Assembly (NCBI GenBank): GCA_014281115.1
Contig: JACONQ010000007.1
Coordinates: 2,728,001 to 2,792,000 of the forward strand
DNA: 64,000 nucleotides
Reading direction: 5' to 3'
Source of the DNA: Laburnicola sp. R22_1
Lineage: Eukaryota; Ascomycota; Dothideomycetes; Pleosporales; Didymosphaeriaceae
In this document: positions 21,964 to 32,237 of the stretch, piece after piece
How positions within the stretch are numbered: the first letter of the stretch is position 1
Layout: every line of letters starts with the position of its first letter
Position numbers and translations under genes: made by a program
Notes under the pieces: model-generated
What the model was told of the DNA's origin: nothing
Databases searched by the model: none
The model's input: the letters and a program-made list of their open reading frames with translations, nothing else

Positions 21964-24900
21964 ATGGCCTCAACGTTCCAATTCAAGCTCGATCCTTCAT
22001 CTCTACCCAAGCTGTCTGCCCAGGGTGACAACTTTCCCAAATACCGCTCCGCATAGCAAATTGCGTTCAGGTACGCGGGCCTCTGGCCCGTCATTTCGAA
22101 AAAGAAGACTCGCCCTGCAGTAGTTTCTCCGGCAACTAAGGAAAACACCGCTGCCATCGATGCCTGGAACGCCGATGACAATAAGGCAATAGTAATGATC
22201 CTCTCCTCAGTTCACAATAACCTCACTATGGCCGTTGCCAACTGCGAAACATCTCCCGCTACCTAGGAATACCTCTCAAATCAATTTGATCGCGACACTG
22301 GTAATTCCTCCATCCTGCTGTTCCGCAGCCTCACAAATCTGCGCTACAAGGACGGGGATGACCTTCGCGTTCATCTAGATGAATTCCACCAACGGTGGAC
22401 CCGAATTGCGAAACGCGCAGCCTCCTCCACACAGTCTGTCGCTGTCGCTATAAGGACAATATTCCAGTCGGATGAAGTCAAGGGCTCCTTCTTCCTTGCT
22501 ACCTTGCCGGACACAATAGACAACGTGATCGATAATTTGTCAACCAGAAACCTCACTAGATTCCAAGACATTGAACCCAAAATCCTGGACATCTCGGAGA
22601 AGTTCTCGCTGGACAGCGATGCCTCGTCGCTAGCATACTCTGCCCGCCAGACTGCTGCACGCTCTGCTCAACGCGGAGGGTCGCAGGCGGAATGCACCTG
22701 GTGCCGCAAGCACAATCTAACTTTCGTTGGTTATGTCTACACTAACTGCAACGAGCTTCAGAAACACAAGCAGGCTCAGCAGAAGAAGTTGGCACAGCAG
22801 CTGAAGAAAGCTGCACTAAAGAAGGCGAAGAAGCAGAAGGCCAACAACGCTGCTGCTGTGGAATCTGAATCCAAGGATAACAACAGCGGCACTAACATCG
22901 TGGCTTTTCCTGCCACGCACATTGATCTGACCTCGTCGCCATCAACGCTCCTCGATGCGAACGGCAAACAACCCCATTCCAACAACGTAAGTGCTCATGC
23001 AGTTTCAATTCAGCGACCCTCCACCTCTAATTCTGCTGTTTGGCTATTTGACACTAGTGCCTTATAGCATATGTTAGGCTGTATCAATGACTTCACCAAC
23101 CTCAAACCAGGGAAGGGTACTATCACGATTGCAGGCGGCATTCAGCTACCCATTCACAGAATTGGAGACATCCACCTTCGCTGTTGTCTACCTAACGGGT
23201 CAACACGCATCGCAAAGCTAACCAACGCTCTCTACAGTAGTGAACTGTACTGCACACGCCTATTTTCGTGGGCCTACGTGCGAAACAGATTCCAAATGTA
23301 CGCTATCAAGAACGATCTGTTCTTGTCTCACCACAACCGCACCGTGCTGTGGGCGAGACATGCGAATGGGGTAATCAGAATCCAGACTGAAAATGTCTCT
23401 GACATTGCCTCACGATCTGCCGCACCGGCGGCGTACGCGACATCGCGCGACATCGACCCTGTCATCGAAGACACTGCGTACGATCCACCCTCGATCGAAT
23501 CTATACATACAGGCCCTCTGAGCTCCCAGGAGCAAGAGGATAGGCTGGGGGAGGATGGCACACCGTCAGAAAGCGCATTCTTCAGTTCTTTTAAGGAGTT
23601 CCACTGCGCATTTGGACATTGTTTAATTTCTAACCCTAAGCGAATCTATCGCGACAGGTACCTTGTCCTGGACATGCCTATAGGATTTAACTGCAGCATC
23701 TGCAAATTATCCAAATCTACACATTCTAAACCCGTCGCAGGACCAAACAACCTCCGGAAGACTAAACCCCTCGAGGTCATACACTCAGACCTCTCTAGGA
23801 AATTTGCACGCAAGAGCCTTAGTGGCAATTGGTATTATATGTCATTCATCAATAACTGCACCTGATTTCCATGGGTGCGCTTCCTCAAGAAAAAGTCTGA
23901 CGCGCCTTAAGCCATTAAGGATTTTGTAAACTACATTAAAAAGCAATTTGGACCCCAGAAGCTCAAACACATTAACCTCACCCGCATATTCCTTCGCTTT
24001 AAGAGCGACAACAGCGGTGAATACATTAACAAGAATCTTGCGCAATTCATGGCAGAGGAAGGCTGCATCCACGATACCGCTCCGCCCTATGCCCACGCAT
24101 TAAATAGTGTCCTGGAACGGTTCAATCGCATCCTCATGCAGACAGCGCGTTCCATGCTTAATAATGATACCTTGCTGTTCCTATGGGCTGAGGCCATAGC
24201 GACAGCGTGCTTTCTAGCATCCATCGCCCCTCATTCGGCTGACTGGCTAAAGCGCACACCCTACAAGCTGCTTAGGAAAAAGAAACTATCTATAAAGCAT
24301 CTTAAACTATTCGGCATCAAGGCCTATGTGCACATCCCTATCAAGGCTTGAGCCGCGTCCAGCAAGCTTCTACACCGCGCTAAGGTTGGAATATTTGTGG
24401 GTTATGGAAACAACACTAAAACATCGCGCATCTACATACCTGCGCGCAACGTGATCGTTGAGTCTCGCGACGTTAAGTTTGAGGCCTATACTTCCTTCAA
24501 GGCACCTCTATACTTTTCACAGGTGTCTGACGAGGATGGCATTGTTCCGGCATCAACTAGTATTCCTTCCAAACGTACTCTTCCCACAGTAACGTCCAAA
24601 CTCAACTCTAGAGAGACGGAGGCCCCCAATTTGAATGAAATACCCACTACAATGTCACCTAGGACAAATGCAATCGATGCAGGGCCTCCGCGCTTCACAG
24701 CCCCTACATCTGCATCGCGAGGACAGCGAACGCAATTCCCACGACCAGGAACAGTGTCACCTACGCGTTCTCCAAACACGCGACGCGTACCTCACGCGTC
24801 CACACCGCGCGTCTTACGCGCGCTCCCTACACGCACTGACAGGTCTGGACCACCGCGTTCTACACGCGGAATTTCAGAAACGTCACCTACGAACCCTGCA

Positions 24901-26628
24901 AACTACACCACTCGCACCGGCAGACCAACAAGAGCGCCTGCAAGATATGGCGAAGAGACCAACATCGCACTCACTCAGTGCGATGCTTGGGCAAATGTCG
25001 CTGTGGATAATGGCGTTTATCTCATGGAATACGGCGCCACCGCGTTCATCAATAAGGACACGCCATCTACATACTCGGACGCAGTTACTCGCGGACCGCT
25101 ATGGCAAAATGCAGTCGATCAAGAACTGCAGGCACACATTGACAACCACACTTAGGAGGTGGTTGACAGGAGTGAAATACCGGCTGACGCGAAACTGGTG
25201 GGCACGAGATGGGTTTTCGACACCAAGCGAAACGAGGAAGGCAAAGTCATCAGGCGCAAAGCAAGAATTGTCGCACAAGGATTCTTACAGCGCCCCGGAA
25301 TTGACTACCTTGATACTTACTCACCTGTAGCTCGCTATGAATCGCTCCGCCTGATCTTCTGGGTGGCATTGTGTTGCCGCTGGCAGCTGCGATTAATTGA
25401 TTTCGACGCTGCATACCTCAATGGACTACTACAACATCTTATCTACGCGCGCTGCCCTTCTGGAGTTGGCAAACCGAATGGCACATCGGTGCTGCAGTTG
25501 CTGAAATCTCTCTATGGCCTCAAGCAATCTGCTCGAGAATGGTATGAGGTGCTGTCCAACTTCCTCAAACAATATGGATTTCACCAGGCAGCGTTCGATC
25601 CTTGCGTGTTTATTGGTGAAGGACTCATACTTGGCATCTACGTTGACGACGTCCTAATGGCGGGAGCTGATACATCTATTAACTCCTTTCTATTCGCTGC
25701 TGCTGAACGCTTTTTATTCAAGGATTTGGGACCTACAATGCTGTTAGGATTGGAAATTGAATATCTCAATCCTATCGGCGTTCGTCTGCATCAGACCACG
25801 TACGCACGCGCAGTGCTCCGGCGATACGGCATAGAGGACTGCAACCTCCGCAAAACTCCACTGGACCCCAACGCATTTCCGCCCCGGACATCGTCAGACA
25901 TCCCCATTGACATCGAGCGACAAAAGCTCTATCAGTCGGTGATCGGATCCCTCAACTTCCTGGCCATTGTCTCTCGACCTGACCTGTCCTATCCGGTCAG
26001 CATGCTGGGCTCATACAATGCGAATCCGTCTGAACAACATCTTAAGATTGCTTTTCAAGTGCTGCGCTACATCCAAGGTTCAGAAGGCTTCTTGGACATT
26101 ATCCCCACGCTCGATGGCGGGGACATTGATGTAGTAATGTACTTAGACGCCTCATTCAGATCTGACCCAGACAACGCCAAATCCTTCTCAGGCTTCATAC
26201 TCAAATTGGATAGTTCCACCCTTGCATGGTCATACAAGCGACAAGCTTCGGTCGCTCGCAGCACAGCTAAGGCAGAATATATGGCCGCATCTGCCGCCAC
26301 CGCACATCTGCTCTAGACACGACAGGCCCTCAAAGAGATAATCCCGCAGAAGGCTCGCTATCGCCTTTTAGTTGACAATGAAGCTGCATTGTCACTTATT
26401 CGCGATCATAAAATCTCAACACGCACTAAGCATATTGCTATTCACTACCACTTTATTCGGGAACGCTACCTAGGCCGCGAATTCGAAATTCAACATGTTC
26501 CATCGAAGGATAACCTGGCTGATCTGTGTACGAAAGCATTGCCGTTGCCCACACTTTCTACATTAATAGGATGTATCCGGTCTGGCACGCATCCTACCCC
26601 GGACATAGCATTTTCTGGTGGATGCTAA
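21964..26628 (+). pseudogene. Copia gag-pol polyprotein interrupted by eight stop codons
   Basis: One frame of 1555 codons runs without any frameshift from ATG 21964 to TAA 26626-26628. Domains in order: gag (RYAGLWPVI, LATLPDTIDNVIDNLS), a Cys/His knuckle (CTWCRKH), protease with D-T-S at 23050-23058, pre-integrase His/Cys motif (CSICKLSKSTHSKP), integrase core (SDNSGEYIN), reverse transcriptase (IDFDAAYLNG, then YVDD at 25639-25650) and RNase H (YLDASF, STAKAEYMAAS, VDNEAALSLI). The in-frame stops are TAG 22054, TAG 22264, TAG 23065, TGA 23863, TAA 23908, TGA 24349, TAG 25153 and TAG 26314. All but the TAA stand where relatives have Trp. The protease Gly is Ser, also one G-to-A step away. 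Confidence 0.93.
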
Positions 26629-26741
26629 TCGCTGCTGGTAGCTGGTTTGGGAGGACACTGATCGTTATTAATACTGGTAAACCATGCTCATGGTATTCTT
26701 GTACTATGGAACATTCACACCTATTTCCAGCACCTCCAGCT

Positions 26742-26748
26742 GGGAGGA
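26742..26748 (+). other. Polypurine tract of copia element
   Basis: The purine run gggagga ends two bases before the 3' LTR and is the expected plus-strand primer site. Confidence 0.6.
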
Positions 26749-26749
26749 C

Positions 26750-26880
26750 TGTTGGCAGGAGCCCTTGGGGCACCTGGCAGGTGCTGGTCGTCTCATTGTT
26801 TACACACTATTATGTAATAGTGCTATATAGCAGATCTTCCGATCAGCTCAATCCAAAAACATTACATTCCACTTTCTTCA
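26750..26880 (+). repeat. 3' LTR of copia element
   Basis: 131 bases, identical to the 5' LTR, followed by the target duplication aggct at 26881-26885. Confidence 0.97.
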
Positions 26881-26885
26881 AGGCT

Positions 26886-27735
26886 TTGGTGACCAACGAT
26901 GGATGTCGTGCCCTGCATCTAGTTATCTCGCATGCATGTACCTGCACTTTTCTCCGTCGTCTTGAAGTAGTCTAAATCTCCAGTCCAGAGTAGTGCAGAG
27001 AGAGTACAGCGACGAACAAGAGTCGCTGGGGGCTGTGAGGCGTGAATTGACCCAACCAAAGATTTGTACTTTGGCGACATTGGAATTGATTCCAGGCTTC
27101 CCGTCCTTTTTTTTTGTAACGGATTGTGTGAGACGTCTAAAAAGGTGCGTGGGTGTCACAGGAACGTGTATGGAGGTAGGTATGAATATGTGTATAAGCT
27201 AAGGAGCTATCTAGCATGTGAGGATGCCCAATCGTGACTGCCGATTTCGGGACCACGACTTCCACGAAGGCTGCCTGACGTCACCCATCACCCATAGACC
27301 AACATTCTATCGATCTTTGAAACTCACATTGTTGTTAAACCTATTCCCGAAATATTGCAGCGGCACTTTGACAATTTCTTTTGAGAGAGTTTTTGTGATT
27401 GGGTCCGAGTGCAGAGTATCAGGCAAAGGAGTGGAATAATTAGTGGGACAATCAGTGCGAGATGTTGGAATAGAGTAGGACTCTCTCGTCGTTAAGTTGA
27501 TCTTACCCTGTCGAGGGAGTGATAATTTGCCAAGTTGAGTTTCACCCGCGCCAGGTTTTTAGCAATAGTGCAACCTTAAGAGTGTAACAGACTGACCAAG
27601 CACTACAGAGTACAGCCGTAGAAGATTATATGACAATAGTTTGCCGACTCTAGATATACAAACAATGGAACAGGCGCAACCCACGCTTTTCTATCAACCC
27701 TCAACTTTTAACTTAACTTCAGACACGCAGTCACG
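26886..27735. other. Intergenic interval
   Basis: Host sequence right of the retrotransposon, up to paralogue A. No gene is supported. A nine-T run lies near 27107-27115. Confidence 0.5.
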
Positions 27736-28605
27736 ATGACGAGTACTTCGCTATTATCCACAGCGTTAACGATAACTCTACCCACTAATAATGAACTCCG
27801 AGTGTATATGCAGGCCATCTATAACAAGCTTCCTCGAGAGATCCGAGACCGAGTATATTCACACTTACTGGCCGATGGATTATTTCGTTCCTGGAAGCTC
27901 AACGCATACCGCGGCGAGCTTAAGGATGAGGTCCGAGGCTACCTATACAGTCTTAAGCTAGGTTTTCGGCATAGTACACAGCTGCTATGTCTCATCAACC
28001 CGAATTACGTAGGCAGAGATATCGCCAAGGAGATGGCAAAGTATCTTTTCGAGAACGCCGACTTGGGTCTAGGGAGTGCGTTAACTTTGCTCTGGAAAGT
28101 TAGAGAGGAGCAATATTACAAGACTAGCTTGGATGTGCGGGACATTTCGCAATTCTTGTGTGCCGACATCTTTAATGCCGGCATCACGCCGTCCGACTGC
28201 TCACTCCAAAAGCTCAGCGTTACCGTCCACGTAAACACCGGCGAATTGGAGCCCGAGGCCTTTCTTTCCAACCTCGAGAAATTGTTTGCGCCTTTGCTTG
28301 GCCATATGTTTAAGAAAAACGCTCGGTTGAGGATCTACATCGTTATGTGGGATACAGAGGCCAGTTCCGACTATGGGCGTCTTCTTGCGCCTCTTCTTGT
28401 TATCGTTCCGCAGCTTAAGGCAGTAGTGGACAGCTTTAAGGCTCGACACGTTAATGTCAACATCGCGCTGTCCGAGTATCTGAAGATACCCCGCTACTAT
28501 CTATGGTTAATGCGCGTGTTTACCATGACTATACCGTACGACTGGCTCTATTATACTTCGTCCGAACAATGGAAAGACGCACTGGGATATAATCTCCCGT
28601 ACTAA
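27736..28605 (+). CDS. Orphan F-box/2EXR-like family protein, paralogue A
   Basis: An intronless frame of 289 residues from an ATG. Residues 32-45 read LPREIRDRVYSHLL, the short helical motif that opens many fungal F-box-like and 2EXR proteins. Two blocks shared with the two neighbouring genes follow: VGRDIAKEMAKYLFENAD (compare GEDIAREAVSWLYSN in B and PGVAREIAAHFYTLFDG in C) and DISQFLCADIFNAGITPSD (compare DVHDFLFTDAFQVGLTPASS in B and ELDHFLKEDYFSLGLSPCD in C). A predicted strand (LQKLSVTVHV) then leads to a diverged C-terminal half. No function is known. If the first motif is an F-box it would bind Skp1 and act as an SCF adaptor; this is inference. An alternative start is the Met at residue 25. 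Confidence 0.75.
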   Translation: MTSTSLLSTALTITLPTNNELRVYMQAIYNKLPREIRDRVYSHLLADGLFRSWKLNAYRGELKDEVRGYLYSLKLGFRHSTQLLCLINPNYVGRDIAKEMAKYLFENADLGLGSALTLLWKVREEQYYKTSLDVRDISQFLCADIFNAGITPSDCSLQKLSVTVHVNTGELEPEAFLSNLEKLFAPLLGHMFKKNARLRIYIVMWDTEASSDYGRLLAPLLVIVPQLKAVVDSFKARHVNVNIALSEYLKIPRYYLWLMRVFTMTIPYDWLYYTSSEQWKDALGYNLPY

Positions 28606-29096
28606 GTGTTAATCCTCCGAGTATGAGTACCAGATTCCACTATTCTTAAAACTGACACGCAAGAGCATTAAGTCCAAACACTAGCTTAATCTTGCATTTG
28701 CCGTTGCCACACTTTATCCTTATATCCGAGAAGCGGGCTTATCTAAACTCGAGACACTCTCGACATCCTTAAACTGATCCTATATTGAGGTCCTTATGCG
28801 TTATATGCAACCCGGCATGGGTTTGAAAGCGTATGTACTTGCCGGCCAACCGTTATTTAATTTTTTATGAGGAACTCCAAAATTACTAAACGTAGCCGTT
28901 CCCAAATTCTCCATCGTATTTCCAGAAGATGGGTGTGCCAATTTGTACCAAGAGGCGACAAGGCGATCTCCAACCACTCATCGAGAATCCAGCATATGCA
29001 AAAATAAGACGACAGGATACCAACTGGGTCCAATACTTGTTGCTATCCAAGATTGTGGGGGTCTGTCCACTAAAGGGATGTGAGCCAGTAGGTCTT
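28606..29096. other. Intergenic interval between paralogues A and B (convergent)
   Basis: About 0.5 kb with no supportable gene. It receives the 3' ends of A (+) and of the extended model of B (-). Confidence 0.45.
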
Positions 29097-30646
29097 TTAT
29101 TCGTGGCAGTTTGTTCTTAGCCATCCTGTCGCTTCTGACTGCCTATCCAGATTATATATTCGTCGTCTGCGTGTATATTCGTTTTCGGAGTCACTAGGTG
29201 TATTGCTGATGTTGGTCAAGTCAATGAACACCGGGCCTTCGTTGTCGGATGGAGGTTCTTGTTTGGTCACGACGTTGTTGTCGTCGTGATTGGTGTCTCC
29301 GTCGTTATCGGAATCTTTGCCGTTGTTGGTGTGATCGTCGTGTTCGGAATCATTACTGTTGTTGGTGTCTTCTTCGCTGTCTTTATTGCCGTTTACATTG
29401 CCGTCTATATTGCCGTCTATATTGCCGTCTATATTGCCGTCTATATTGCTGTCTACATTGCCGTCTACATTGCTGTCTATATTGCCGTCTACATTGCTGT
29501 CTACATTGCCGTCTTTATTACTGTCTTTATCACTGCCTTTTTTACTGTCTGTTTCGCCGTCTTTATCGCTATCTTTATCGCCATCTTTATCGTCGTCTTC
29601 ATTGCCGTTTTTATTGTCGTTTTCATTGCTGTTTTTATCGTCGTCTTGGTTGTCTCTGTCGCCGGGATCTTCCTCACTGCTTGATTCCCAGTCGTGGTAT
29701 CCTCATAAATTCCATTTGCAATGCCGATCCCGAAGGCAACTCCCTATATAGTACGCGCGCGCCTCTGTGTCCAGATCGACTTTGGAGTAAGGATCTCCTT
29801 CCTTCCAGACAGCATACATCAGTTTGAAAACCTCCGGTGCGGCTGTGACCATGTTGTACGCTCCAACCAGTGGCATGATCTTCGTATTCAACAGATCGTA
29901 CAGCCACACAAACTCAGATGGACCTATCTGAGGATCCAACTCCACTTCGTGTCTGGCACTGATCTGCGCACCCTTCGTCTTCTCGAGATGCGAGATGATG
30001 GGCTGGAGACCTTTCAGTGCGAAGAATATGTCGACGAGAGTTAGCTCTGCGAAACGCCGATGGTTGCTCAAGGGGCGGTCCCTATGCCAGCGCCTGAAGT
30101 GCAGCTTCAACGTAAAGCCCTCGCGCAGATCCAGCTCCTGAAGAATATGAAGCTGCGCCGCCACTTGATATTCCATCTTCTTCGCAGCAGATCGGTGTTG
30201 ACTACCAATTTTCACGATCAGCTGCAACTGACGTATCTTGCTGCTAGCTGGTGTGAGTCCAACTTGGAATGCATCCGTGAAAAGGAAGTCGTGGACATCC
30301 TCTATGCCCTTCACTGAGAACTTTGTGTAGTTGCTGTATAGCCAGCTCACGGCCTCCCGAGCGATGTCTTCTCCGATTATGCCCGGTCGAGCAAAAGAGG
30401 GCACCCCATAGATCAAACTGCAAGCGCAAGGTAGTCGGCAGTTTCTAGAATGGGAGCTCAGGGCGGCATAGTTGAGTTCATCCGTTTCGTGTTCCCAGAG
30501 ATAAGAGAACACATAGTTGCGCACCTTGCATTAGTCAGTATGGTAACACAGAAGAATTTAGGAACACGTACCTCCGGGGGAAGTTTGTTGCGAAAGAGAT
30601 AACCTAGGCTATCGATTTCGCTCTCCTTGTACTTCGACCCGGACAT
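29097..30646 (-). CDS. Orphan family protein, paralogue B, with acidic D-G-N repeat tail
   Basis: Exon 1 (30572-30646, MSGSKYKESEIDS... to LPPE) and exon 2 from 30524 are joined by a 47-base GT-AG intron that interrupts the LPPEVRNYVFSYLW motif. Shared blocks are GEDIAREAVSWLYSN and DVHDFLFTDAFQVGLTPASS. Read straight on, the frame meets TGA at 29703-29705 (298 residues). The same frame is then open for another 200 codons to TAA 29097: a Glu/Asp-rich start, a 12-base repeat giving Asp-Gly-Asn-Ile/Val units, then EGPVFIDLTNISN, a SUMO-interaction-like hydrophobic-acidic motif. A possible 78-base intron (29677-29754, gtacta...aagcag) removes the TGA and keeps the frame, giving exons 29097-29676 and 29755-30524 and 474 residues. 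No clear branch site is seen in it. The alternatives are a premature stop or readthrough. The function is unknown. Confidence 0.6.
29385..29640. repeat. 12-bp tandem repeat, about 11 good copies plus degenerate flank
   Basis: The unit attgccgtctat and close variants (ctac for ctat, gctg for gccg) repeat in register from about 29386 to 29520 and decay rightwards to about 29640. On the minus strand each unit reads as four codons, Asp-Gly/Ser-Asn-Ile/Val, in the frame of paralogue B. A unit length divisible by three, with variation mostly at third positions or conservative changes, suggests it is translated. Confidence 0.9.
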
Positions 30647-30895
30647 GTCAACAACTTGCAACTCCGTAGTGCTGTTTGATAGTTGGTGTGTTCGCGAAGA
30701 AGGGAGAGGAAGAGGGAGACGTGGGACTTTTCACGGTGTTTGTAAGGAGCGCGGTTGTGTGATGGTGCTATCCCGGAATAGGCTAGTCAGTACGACAGAG
30801 TGAGACGCACCGTGAAAGCAAACAAAAACCCCGTCTACCTCTGTGCGCCCCCCCAAATTTCAAGATCAATTCTCTCCAGCCCACTAACCGTCCAT
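30647..30895. promoter_or_regulatory. Divergent promoter region between paralogues B and C
   Basis: 249 bases separate the start codons of B (-) and C (+), so both 5' regions lie here. No specific element was identified. Confidence 0.4.
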
Positions 30896-31799
30896 ATGGA
30901 ACCATCCAAAGCTAAGAACGAAGCGTAAGCTACAGCCCTGAAACTCTGGAAATGGAGATGAATTCCTTACCGCAAGCAGTCTACGCAGCTTCACCAAGGC
31001 GTTCCACGACCGTCTACCTACCGAGCTCCGCTTCCACACCTACGACTTTGTGCTCGACGAGGAAACTACAAATGCGATAGCACACTTTCGCTGCGAACCG
31101 AGGCTGTTGGACCGAGCACTCGACAATGGCGCCTGCACGGTGGACTTCAATTCTATGGATCCAGGAGTCGCACGAGAGATCGCAGCGCACTTCTACACGC
31201 TGTTCGATGGTTACACAGTCAAGGACCCTGCGGAACTCGATCATTTTCTCAAAGAGGACTACTTCAGCTTGGGTCTATCCCCTTGTGACGTAGCGATTTG
31301 CAAGATACAACTCAAATTCGACATGGACACAACGAAGCCGGAGCATGTACCCCAGCTACTTAATCCCATCATCAAGCCTGAACAGAGCTGGACGAAAGAT
31401 TTTCACTTACGTGTCACTCTGCACATGACAATGATAGAATCTGGTGAATGTGCTGCCGACCAGATGATCGACTTTCTCCGAACGATGAGGAAGTTCGAAA
31501 AACAACTCCAGAAGAAGAGCACAGGGGCAGTTGTTCAAGTGGACCTTACTTTTGGATCATGGCAGAGTAAGATATGGAGCAATATAAACAAGGACTACAA
31601 CGAGGCGGTGGAGGAGGAATTCAGAGTTGTGTTGATCAGACTCTTATCAAGTGTACTGGACGCGTATTGGCGGCAACAACTTTATATCGCGCTCCACCGC
31701 ACCCGCACCATACTACAAAGAAAACTAAGCAGAATGGGGACGGAAAATAGCACAAGTAATCCACCATGCCAGAACCGGACGCTAAATCGAGGCATTTGA
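30896..31799 (+). CDS. Orphan F-box/2EXR-like family protein, paralogue C
   Basis: Exon 1 (30896-30924, MEPSKAKNEA) and exon 2 (30980-31799) join across a 55-base GT-AG intron to 282 residues. LPTELRFHTYDFVLDEE opens the conserved part. PGVAREIAAHFYTLFDG and ELDHFLKEDYFSLGLSPCD match the blocks of genes A and B, followed by CKIQLKFDMD where A and B also have a strand. The C-terminal half is diverged and the last 40 residues are polar with no conserved feature; a further intron near the end cannot be excluded. The intron position differs from that of gene B, so the duplication is not recent. The function is unknown. Confidence 0.68.
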
Positions 31800-32237
31800 C
31801 GGCATACACTTGGGCCTTGGAGACGGTAACTATAAGGTTGCAAATCAAAAACCTAGGACCATCTCTCCATAAGAACCGGTGACACGATAAGGATTGTGTC
31901 TCGGGCGGAGGTCACCAACTCTTGGTAGAACTCGGGGTACAGCAGGATACTTTCCCGGTCAGGTATGTGGAGCTAAATTACTAGACGTTACTGCTGAGAG
32001 TTCGAGGTATATTAACGAAGGGTTGCGTGGACAACCAATTATCGAGTTCTCTTTGCTTGCGTGGGTTTCAAAGTCTTAGGCCTGGTTCTGGGGAAGAGTG
32101 GGATTTGGGATGCCACGAAAACGGGTAACCTGGCGAGTCTGGAGGACCCTTGTATCAATTTACCACGGCTGTATAGGTATCCATCTCCCCTTTCCACACC
32201 TCCTCTCCCAACCAATGACTCCTATATTGCCCACAAC
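31800..32237. other. Intergenic interval (convergent)
   Basis: The 3' regions of paralogue C (+) and the GH2 gene (-). No further gene is supported. Confidence 0.5.

Larger units (their letters stand above)
21595..26880 (+). mobile_element. Ty1/copia LTR retrotransposon, complete, 5286 bp
   Basis: Two 131-base LTRs, identical at every base, bound the element. It is flanked by the perfect 5-base duplication aggct (21590-21594 and 26881-26885). Between the LTRs lie a half-tRNA-type primer site, one gag-pol reading frame in the order gag, protease, integrase, reverse transcriptase, RNase H (copia order), and a short purine tract. Identical LTRs indicate recent insertion. The coding frame, however, has eight in-frame stop codons, so this copy is not autonomous as read. 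It inserted about 115 bases downstream of the small membrane protein gene. Confidence 0.97.
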
